NCBI GenBank assembly: GCA_019239415.1
Contig: JAFAZW010000062.1
Coordinates: 62,001 to 126,000, forward strand
DNA from: Alphaproteobacteria bacterium
Lineage (GTDB): Bacteria > Pseudomonadota > Alphaproteobacteria > Sphingomonadales > Sphingomonadaceae
Direction: 5' to 3'
Length of the DNA: 64,000 nt
Shown here in pieces: positions 59,059 to 64,000 of this stretch. Made by a program: the position numbers and the translations under genes. The first letter of the stretch is position 1. Every line of letters begins with the position of its first letter. The notes under the pieces were generated by a model, which saw only the letters and a list, made by a program, of their open reading frames with translations, was not told where the DNA came from and did no database searches.

Positions 59059-59855
59059 GATCCCGACGCTCCCCCGCCGCCGAACGAGCCGCCGCCGCCC
59101 GAGAAGCCGCCGCCTCCGCCGCCGCCCCAGCCGCCGCCGCCGGAGCCCCAGCTCCCGCCGCCGCTTCCCCAGCCGCCGAGGCCCGGTCCCCACAGGAACA
59201 CGCCCGGCGAGCGGCCGTAGCGCCGGCCGTAGGTCTTCCTGCGCTTCCGGAACATCGACAGGATGACGAAGAGGATGATCACCCCCCAGAAGATCAGCGG
59301 CACGAACGAGCCGCTGCTCCGCCGCGCGTGCGTCGCCTTCTGCCCGGCCGCGGCCGCGCGCTTTTCCGCTTGCTCCTGCGGCGCCTGGAGCTGCTGGACC
59401 AGCGCGTCGACGCCGGCATTGATGCCGCCCGGATAGTCCCCGCTCTTGAAGGCGGGAACGATCTTCTCGTCGATCACGTCCTTGTTGAAGGCGTCGGTGA
59501 GGATCGGCTCGAGCCCGTAGCCGACCTCGATCCGCACCTTATGCTCCTTCGGCGCCACGAGCAGCAGGGCGCCGTTGTTCGCGCCCTTCTGGCCGATGCC
59601 CCAGGCCCGGCCGAGCTTGTAGCCGTAATCCTCGATCGGATAGCCTTGCAGGTCCGGCACCGTCGCGACGACCAGCTGGCGGCTCGACGCCTGCTCCAGC
59701 CCGGCGAGCTTCTGAGTCAGCGCCTGTTGCTGCTGCGCATTGAGCAGCCCCGCCGTGTCGACGACGCGGCCGCTGAGCGGCGGGAACTTCTGTGCGAGGG
59801 CCGGCGACGCGACGATCGCGACCAGGAGCAGCAGGAAGCGCAGGATCCGGTTCAT
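59052..59855 (-). CDS. TPM-domain protein with glycine-rich tail (YgcG-like)
   Basis: A 267-residue exported membrane protein: signal peptide FLLLLVAIVASPALA, TPM domain (GRVVDTAGLLNAQQQQAL, RQLVVATVPDLQGYPIEDYGYKLG, NGALLLVAPKEHKVRIEVGYGLE; each within limits), a membrane helix FVPLIFWGVIILFVILSMF, and a cytoplasmic Gly-rich tail (GGGSWGSGGGGWGGGG). This is the YgcG layout. Its stop overlaps the next TPM gene. Confidence 0.92.
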   Translation of the reverse strand: MNRILRFLLLLVAIVASPALAQKFPPLSGRVVDTAGLLNAQQQQALTQKLAGLEQASSRQLVVATVPDLQGYPIEDYGYKLGRAWGIGQKGANNGALLLVAPKEHKVRIEVGYGLEPILTDAFNKDVIDEKIVPAFKSGDYPGGINAGVDALVQQLQAPQEQAEKRAAAAGQKATHARRSSGSFVPLIFWGVIILFVILSMFRKRRKTYGRRYGRSPGVFLWGPGLGGWGSGGGSWGSGGGGWGGGGGGGFSGGGGSFGGGGASGSW

Positions 59856-60439
59856 CGGCGGGCCTCTCGTGGCGGCTGTGGACGCCGCGTGTCGCGTGCG
59901 AGGACGGCGGCGATCCGGGCGACGCCCGCCTCGGCGGCGGCATCGTAGCGCGACGCCTTGAGCAGGGGGAGGAGGGGGTCGCGGACGATCGCGGCGCTCC
60001 TCGCCGGCGTCAGCAGTCCTTCGAGCCCGCAGCCGACCTCGATCCTCACCTTGCGGTCGTTGGGCGCGACGACGAGCAGGACGCCGTTATCCAGGCCTCT
60101 GCGCCCGATCCGCCAGCCGTTGCCCAGCGCGCGACCCCAGGCCTCGATCGTGCGGCCGCGCAGGTCCGGGAGGGTCACGACGACGAGTTGGTCGCTGGTC
60201 GCCGCCTCCAGCCGTGCGAGCCGGCGCGTCAGCGATGCCCGCGCCGGCGCCGACAGGATGTGCGCCTCGTCCACCACCCGGCCGGTGAGGCGCGGGAGGG
60301 TCGCGTCGCCTGGTGCCGCGCTCGTCGCCCCCTTGCACGCTCCGGCGGAGAAGGTCGCCGATACCCGGTCGGAGGCCGGCGCGGCTGCGGGCCAGGCGAC
60401 GAGCGCCAGCGAGAGGGCGAGGGCGGCGGTGCGGCGCAC
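59852..60439 (-). CDS. Short TPM-domain protein
   Basis: A 195-residue exported protein from GTG 60439 with signal peptide TAALALSLALVAWPAAAPA. It carries a single TPM domain (RLTGRVVDEAHILSAPARASL, QLVVVTLPDLRGRTIEAWG, NGVLLVVAPNDRKVRIEVGCGLEG) and no membrane tail. It is the third TPM protein in the operon, between LemA and the YgcG-like gene. Its ATGA overlap with the next gene shows coupling. Confidence 0.88.
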   Translation of the reverse strand: MRRTAALALSLALVAWPAAAPASDRVSATFSAGACKGATSAAPGDATLPRLTGRVVDEAHILSAPARASLTRRLARLEAATSDQLVVVTLPDLRGRTIEAWGRALGNGWRIGRRGLDNGVLLVVAPNDRKVRIEVGCGLEGLLTPARSAAIVRDPLLPLLKASRYDAAAEAGVARIAAVLARDTRRPQPPREARR

Positions 60440-60450
60440 CGGCGGGCCGA

Positions 60451-61056
60451 TCAGTGGCCGGACGTGTTGGTGTCGAAGTTCACCGTCGGCGCGGCTTCCG
60501 CGTTCGGGGTCGTCGCCTGGTACGGGACCTTCGGCTTGGCGCCGTAGAAGACCTTGGCGCCGATCACGTCAGGGAAGGTGCGGATGCGCGTATTGTAGGA
60601 TTGCACGGCCGAATTGTAGTCGCGGATCGCGATCGCGATGCGGTTCTCGGTGCCTTCGAGCTCGGTGATCAGGGTCTTGAAATTGCCCTGGCTCTGGAGC
60701 TGCGGATAGGCTTCCTGGAGCCGCTGCAGCGACAGGGTCAGGCGGTTCTGCGCCTCGGCGAAGCGCTGCATCGCCGCCGGGTCGGAGAGCTGGTCGCCCG
60801 TCACCTGGATCTTGGTCGCGTCGGCGCGCGCCTGGGTGACGCCGGTCAGGATCTTCTCCTCGGACGCGGCGGCGCCTTTCACGGTCGAGACGATGTTCGG
60901 GATGAGGTTGGCGCGGCGCTGATAGTCGGCCTGGACGTCCGCCCAGCGCGCCTTCACATTCTCCTCCGCCGTCGGGATCGAGTTGATCCCGCAGCCCGCG
61001 AGCGAGGCGGCGGCGACGGGCGCGAGCAGCAGGGCGGCGATACGGTTGCGGGTCAT
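60451..61056 (-). CDS. lemA: LemA family lipoprotein
   Basis: A 201-residue protein from ATG 61056. The N-terminus is a lipoprotein signal (LLLAPVAAASLAGCG). The LemA core is a helical bundle: NVKARWADVQADYQRRANLIPNIV, AASEEKILTGVTQARADA, FAEAQNRLTLSLQRLQEAYPQL, and ENRIAIAIRDYNSAVQSYN (each part of longer helices). Known LemA proteins have an N-terminal membrane helix or, as here, a lipobox. It heads the operon with three TPM proteins and a NUDIX hydrolase. Confidence 0.94.
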   Translation of the reverse strand: MTRNRIAALLLAPVAAASLAGCGINSIPTAEENVKARWADVQADYQRRANLIPNIVSTVKGAAASEEKILTGVTQARADATKIQVTGDQLSDPAAMQRFAEAQNRLTLSLQRLQEAYPQLQSQGNFKTLITELEGTENRIAIAIRDYNSAVQSYNTRIRTFPDVIGAKVFYGAKPKVPYQATTPNAEAAPTVNFDTNTSGH

Positions 61057-61081
61057 CGAGAAGTCCCCTCCCTCAGGTGTG

Positions 61082-61093
61082 TTACACGTGTAA
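61082..61093. promoter_or_regulatory. Palindromic operator candidate before lemA
   Basis: A perfect 12-bp palindrome TTACACGTGTAA, 26 bp upstream of the lemA start and 36 bp before the ssrA promoter. Sites of this form often bind dimeric regulators. The regulator is unknown. Confidence 0.45.
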
Positions 61094-61128
61094 GTAGGCG
61101 GTCCGCTCGGGCGCCGCAACTCCGCCCC

Positions 61129-61157
61129 TTCAAAAATCGTGCGCCGGCGCCTATATC
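61129..61157 (+). promoter_or_regulatory. Likely sigma-70-type promoter of ssrA
   Basis: TTCAAA and TATATC separated by 17 bp, just upstream of the tmRNA acceptor piece. The -10 is good, the -35 only moderate. Transcription would start near 61164. Confidence 0.55.
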
Positions 61158-61162
61158 GGCGC

Positions 61163-61440
61163 TGCCGGGTTCGCCCGGCTATGGCGATAAAGTGTTGCGT
61201 GCAATAGGCGCAGCGGACCCGGGGGCAGTACCCGGCGGCTCCACCACTTAAGCCGAGCGGCCAGCACGCGTGAAGCGTGCCGGCCGAGCGGCTCAGCTGA
61301 TGGGGCCGAACCAGGATCGACGTGTGTTGAAAAGCGCAGCTTTCGCCCGGAATGGGACCACCGCAACGGCCCATCACACAAGTGCCAACGATAACGAGGC
61401 GCTCGCGATTGCTGCGTAACTGAAGCCTCACGGCTAAGGT
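61163..61440 (+). ncRNA. ssrA: Permuted two-piece tmRNA
   Basis: The acceptor piece comes first and ends in CGGCTCCACCA (61236-61246), with T arm CCGGG-GGCAGTA-CCCGG. The coding piece begins GGGGCCG at 61302, which pairs with CGGCTCC of the first piece. The tag frame at 61384-61419 reads ANDNEALAIAA and stop. The 55-base linker between the pieces is removed in maturation. This permuted layout is typical of alphaproteobacteria. The exact 5' and 3' ends are estimates. It rescues stalled ribosomes and tags the product for degradation. Confidence 0.93.
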
Positions 61441-61570
61441 TACAAAGTCAAAAGCGCGGTCGGGCCGCACCGGGCAACAGAAGCGGACACCAGCGGCCGG
61501 GGGAGGGCCGGGCAACAGAACCTCCCCACTTCCCTCTTTTCGGAACGCCGCGCGCCTGCGATGAGGCGCT

Positions 61571-61870
61571 ATGGCGTATCGCTTCGTCCTTGCCCTCGCC
61601 GCCGCGCTGCTCGTCGCGGGCTGCCACAAGGCGCAGGAAGAGAATGTCGAGGCGCAGGCGGCCAACGCCTCGCGCGATCTGCAGGAGCGCTACAACGCCC
61701 TCGCGGCCGAGGCGGAGAACGGCGCCGACGCGGCCGCCGCCCCGTATGACAACGAAGCCGACGCCCTTCTCAACCAGATGTCGGCCAATGCCGCCCGCGC
61801 CACCGGGGCGATCGTGGTGAGCCCCCCGACGGCCCCGCCGCCCGTCAGCGGCGCTCGTCCGCGCCGCTGA
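61571..61870 (+). CDS. Small lipoprotein (99 aa)
   Basis: From ATG 61571: MAYRFVLALAAALLVAGCHK is a lipoprotein signal (lipobox LVAGC). The mature part is an alanine-rich helix (ENVEAQAANASRDLQERYNAL, split, then NEADALLNQMSANAARATG) with a Pro-rich C-terminus. The pattern resembles small Lpp-like or entericidin-like envelope lipoproteins of sphingomonads. No known function. Confidence 0.85.
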   Translation: MAYRFVLALAAALLVAGCHKAQEENVEAQAANASRDLQERYNALAAEAENGADAAAAPYDNEADALLNQMSANAARATGAIVVSPPTAPPPVSGARPRR

Positions 61871-62005
61871 CCACGTTCCTCCGGCGGGAAGCCGAAGGCG
61901 GGGCCCCACGCCCCCTCCTTCGACCCCAGCGCCAGAGTCGAAACTCTGCCCCCGCGCGCAGCCTAACATAAAATTGATCTGCCGCCAGTCGAACAAATCA
62001 CGTGC

Positions 62006-62188
62006 TCAGTCGGCGGTGCGTGGCGCGACGCCCGCCGTGCGCAACCTCCGCGCCGGCTGCTTGCGGAGCGCCTCCCTCAGCAGCAGCAGACGGGCGCGAT
62101 AGTCGGCGACGACGGCACGGCTGCGCGCAAGGCCGCGTTCAAGGCGCCTCGCCGCCCGTTCGCTCCTTTCTGCCTGCTCCTGCGCCAC
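62006..62188 (-). CDS. Small helical protein (60 aa), uncertain
   Basis: A 60-codon frame from GTG 62188 with AAGGA about 8 bp upstream. It encodes a basic helix: QAERSERAARRLERGLARSR then VVADYRARLLLLREALRK. An FNR/FixK-type box lies 12 bp before the start, which favours a real, oxygen-regulated gene. No family is recognised. Coding status is moderate. Confidence 0.5.
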   Translation of the reverse strand: MAQEQAERSERAARRLERGLARSRAVVADYRARLLLLREALRKQPARRLRTAGVAPRTAD

Positions 62189-62199
62189 CGCACATTTCC

Positions 62200-62213
62200 T
62201 TGATCCAAATCAG
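62200..62213. promoter_or_regulatory. FNR/FixK-type box
   Basis: TTGATCCAAATCAG matches the TTGAT-N4-ATCAA consensus at nine of ten positions. It lies 12 bp upstream of the 60-codon frame (leftward) and 160 bp before the 159-aa gene (rightward). Confidence 0.5.
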
Positions 62214-62373
62214 GGTGAAAACCGCCCGCATCGCGGGAGGTTGCCGCAGTTCCACTGGCGAAACGGCCTTTGTGCTGTATCGGCACCGCCGCCCCGGCCT
62301 GCGTTAGCGGCCGTGGTCCGCTCTTGACCGGCCGCGCGCGGCTGGATGTTATGGAGACGAGGGGGGACATGCG

Positions 62374-62853
62374 ATGATCGACCTGCTCCTGTCGGCCGCC
62401 GCCGCCGCGGCCGCGCCGTTGCTCGCGGGACCGCTGGCGCCCATGGCGCCGCTCGTCGGCCATTGCTGGGCGGCGGACCTCCCGGGCGGCCGGCGTGACG
62501 TGCATTGCTTCGAGGCGATGTACGGCGGCCGGTTCGTCCGCGACCGGCACGAGGTCGGCGGCGGCGGCGCCCATTATCTGGGTGAAACGATCTACGGCGT
62601 CGAGCACGGCGAAATTGCCTTCACCTATTGGAGCAGCGACGGGGAGACGGTCCGCGGCACGATGCGCGGCGATGGTCGCCGTCTGGACTTTGGCGAAACC
62701 GCCGTCCGCAATGCGGCGGGCCGGGAGACCGGGTTGCGGACGGTATGGCTGCTCGCCGATGACGCCTACGACGTGCGCTGGAACAGCGACGATCCGCGCC
62801 TCAACCGGACGATGCATTATGTGCGCGTCGGGGCGTCGGCCTTGGCAAGGTGA
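62374..62853 (+). CDS. Exported protein of unknown function (159 aa)
   Basis: A 159-residue protein with a signal-like N-terminus (LLLSAAAAAAAPLLAGPLA) and a beta-rich mature part: MAPLVGHCWAADLPGG, DVHCFEAMYGGRFVRDRHEV, YLGETIYGVEHGEIAFTYWS and GTMRGDGRRLDFGET. Two cysteines (GHCWA, VHCFE) may pair. The lipocalin/THAP4-like strand order suggests a small ligand-binding barrel, but I cannot name the family. Confidence 0.8.
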   Translation: MIDLLLSAAAAAAAPLLAGPLAPMAPLVGHCWAADLPGGRRDVHCFEAMYGGRFVRDRHEVGGGGAHYLGETIYGVEHGEIAFTYWSSDGETVRGTMRGDGRRLDFGETAVRNAAGRETGLRTVWLLADDAYDVRWNSDDPRLNRTMHYVRVGASALAR

Positions 62854-62944
62854 TGCCTGTTCCGTCTCGCCGCCGGAACATGCCGGGGGCCGCGTCGTTC
62901 GAGACCCTTGCCCGCGACTTGACGGGCTCAGGGAGATGGACGCC

Positions 62945-63244
62945 ATGAAGAAACTGCTCCTGGCCGCCACCGCCGCCTCCGCGTTGATGGTGTCGGCGTG
63001 CGGCGACAAGAACAAGGACGCCGCCCAGGCGGTCAACGAGAGCCAGAACGCCGCCGCGGCCGCGGATGCGGCTTCGCTGGAGGCGAACGCCGCGGCGAAC
63101 GCGACGATGAACGCCGTTACCAACGGCTCGGACAAGGCCAAGGAAGCCGCCGGCAGCGCCGCCGCGGCCGCCGGGGAGAAAGCCGAGAAAGCGGGCAAGG
63201 CGGCCGAGAAGGCCGGCGACAAGGCGAAGGACGCCACCCACTGA
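62945..63244 (+). CDS. Small Ala/Lys-rich lipoprotein
   Basis: A 99-residue protein from ATG 62945 (ATG 62936 is also in frame). MKKLLLAATAASALMVSACG is a lipoprotein signal. The mature part is almost entirely helical, made of Ala/Lys/Glu-rich short repeats (AEKAGKAAEKAGDKAKDAT), like Lpp-type or late-embryogenesis-like proteins. Probably an envelope spacer or stress protein. A strong hairpin follows the stop. Confidence 0.85.
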   Translation: MKKLLLAATAASALMVSACGDKNKDAAQAVNESQNAAAAADAASLEANAAANATMNAVTNGSDKAKEAAGSAAAAAGEKAEKAGKAAEKAGDKAKDATH

Positions 63245-63259
63245 GTCGTCTCGAATGCG

Positions 63260-63296
63260 GCAGCGACCCGGGGCCCGGCGGGCCGCGGGTCGCTGC
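63260..63296. terminator. Hairpin between convergent genes
   Basis: An 11-bp perfect stem GCAGCGACCCG / CGGGTCGCTGC with a GC-rich loop that can pair further. It has no T-run. It lies between the lipoprotein gene and the convergent DUF2383 gene and probably stops both transcripts. Confidence 0.6.
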
Positions 63297-63319
63297 GCTT
63301 GCGCGCCCCGCGGCGCCGC

Positions 63320-63778
63320 TCAGGTGGCGGCGCTGAGGCTCTTGTTGAGCTGCTCCCACTGCATCCGGCCCTCGCGGACCGAGCCGTAGCAGGACTGGAG
63401 GAGCGCGCGCGTCTCCGGCGACAGCTCGGCGTCGTTCAGCGCCGCCTGCCATTTCTCGTCGAGATAGGATTCGCCGCGGTCGACCTCGGCGACCACCGCC
63501 TTGTCGTCCGAGCCCGTGACCTTGTCGCGGAGCGAGAGGAACTGGCGGTGCATCGCCGCGAGGATGCCGCCGTCATGCTCCGGCTCGCCGCCGAGCGCGC
63601 GGACGCGATCCCGAAGCCTGGTCACCACCTGCTCGCGGTCCTTGGCCCAGTTCCGGAAGCTCTCGCTGAACCGCTGGTTGGAGGCTTCGTTCGCCGCGTG
63701 GCGATAGCCGTCGACGCTGTCGATCGTCGTCTCGATGAGGCTGTTGAGGACGGAGATGTCGTGGCTCTGGTCGAACAT
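63320..63778 (-). CDS. DUF2383/PA2169-type four-helix protein
   Basis: A 152-residue ferritin-like helical protein from ATG 63778 (AGGAGCAATGC upstream): HDISVLNSLIETTIDSVDGYRHA is the typical start, then FRNWAKDREQVVTRLRDRVRALGGEPEHDGGILAAMHR (in parts), TGSDDKAVVAEVDRGESYLDEKW and the C-terminal LQSCYGSVREGRMQWEQL. These proteins are stress-induced in proteobacteria; function unknown. Confidence 0.92.
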   Translation of the reverse strand: MFDQSHDISVLNSLIETTIDSVDGYRHAANEASNQRFSESFRNWAKDREQVVTRLRDRVRALGGEPEHDGGILAAMHRQFLSLRDKVTGSDDKAVVAEVDRGESYLDEKWQAALNDAELSPETRALLQSCYGSVREGRMQWEQLNKSLSAAT

Positions 63779-63902
63779 GCATTGCTCCTTGTCGAAGGGT
63801 ACGAGGGCGGCAACGCGCGGCGCGGCGCGGCGGGTGCGCGCGTCCGGCGCGGGAACGCCTCGCTCCGGCGCGACGTTCAACCCGCGAAAGGAGCGTCTCC
63901 TC

Positions 63903-64000
63903 ATGGACGATAGCGAACGCGGCAAGCCGGCGAGCTTCGATCGCCGCACCGGCGAGGTGCACGGCAGCGGCTCGGGCGCCGGCGGCGGCGGCAATCCGAA
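63903..64000 (+). CDS. Partial small protein at right edge
   Basis: ATG 63903 with AAAGGAGCGTCTCCTC upstream starts a frame that is open to the window edge. It encodes at least 32 residues: MDDSERGKPASFDRRTGEVH, then a Gly/Ser-rich stretch. It is divergent from the DUF2383 gene. Too little is visible for a function. Confidence 0.6.
   Translation, partial: MDDSERGKPASFDRRTGEVHGSGSGAGGGGNP

Noticed and set aside
61151-61381. Minus-strand 76-codon frame
   Set aside because: It lies across the ssrA gene; the structure and tag sequence explain the region.

Overview
The window is high-GC DNA from an alphaproteobacterium, most likely a member of the Sphingomonadales. The main support is a permuted, two-piece ssrA (tmRNA) gene with tag ANDNEALAIAA, an alphaproteobacterial GTTC-N7-GTTC LexA-type box, and the general gene content (NDUFS4-type complex I subunit, SWFGD/DUF2171 protein, DUF6249 protein). 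The genus cannot be fixed from the sequence alone.

Positions 1-24.5 kb, minus strand: one long, tightly coupled operon (at least 21 genes, most joined by ATGA-type overlaps) for a contractile injection system of the extracellular/phage-tail-like (eCIS) class. In order of transcription it encodes a 95-aa protein, a DUF4255/Pvc16-type protein, a 269-aa protein, a 20-residue coupled peptide, sheath 1, tube 1, sheath 2, tube 2, an Afp7-type tube-cap protein with an octapeptide repeat, a 59-aa protein, a hub (gp27-like) and separate spike (gp5-like), a protein with a hydrophobic membrane-type C-terminus, gp25, baseplate J, a TIGR02242-like tail protein, two small Ig-like proteins and three proteins with a shared N-terminal module. 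The last runs off the left edge. No AAA+ ATPase, tape measure or PAAR gene is seen, so the cluster probably continues to the left. A good sigma-54 -24/-12 promoter lies just before the first gene, and a sigma-54 enhancer-binding protein (EBP) gene lies directly upstream, with candidate activator sites between them. The EBP's GAFTGA loop is altered (GSFSSA).

25-32 kb: chromosomal genes. They include a Mur ligase of the MurC/Mpl type divergent from an LD-carboxypeptidase (likely murein recycling), a DUF6249 protein/ECF sigma/membrane protein operon, a SWIB-domain protein, an extensin-like protein and a NUDIX hydrolase.

32.0-41.1 kb: a 9.1-kb integrated element in tRNA-Ala(CGC). It is bounded by a 57-bp att core duplication and has identical 22-bp-pattern repeats just inside both ends. 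It carries a tyrosine integrase, an AlpA-like helix-turn-helix (HTH) protein, a replication-type HTH protein, an HK97-type major capsid protein and a tape-measure protein with an embedded cell-wall hydrolase. It has no recognisable portal, terminase or connector genes, so it looks like a satellite or a heavily reduced prophage.

41-64 kb: chromosome again. Points of note are a radical SAM/UdgX DNA-repair pair with an SOS box at its start, a PhoPQ-like two-component system with a PepSY protein, an IspB-type prenyl synthase, a Tae4-Tai4 amidase effector-immunity pair of atypical composition, hrpB with an in-frame palindromic insertion, a LemA/TPM-domain operon, ssrA, and several small lipoproteins or envelope proteins. 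The eCIS operon, the att-bounded element, the Tae4/Tai4 pair and the SOS-linked repair pair are the accessory parts worth most attention.
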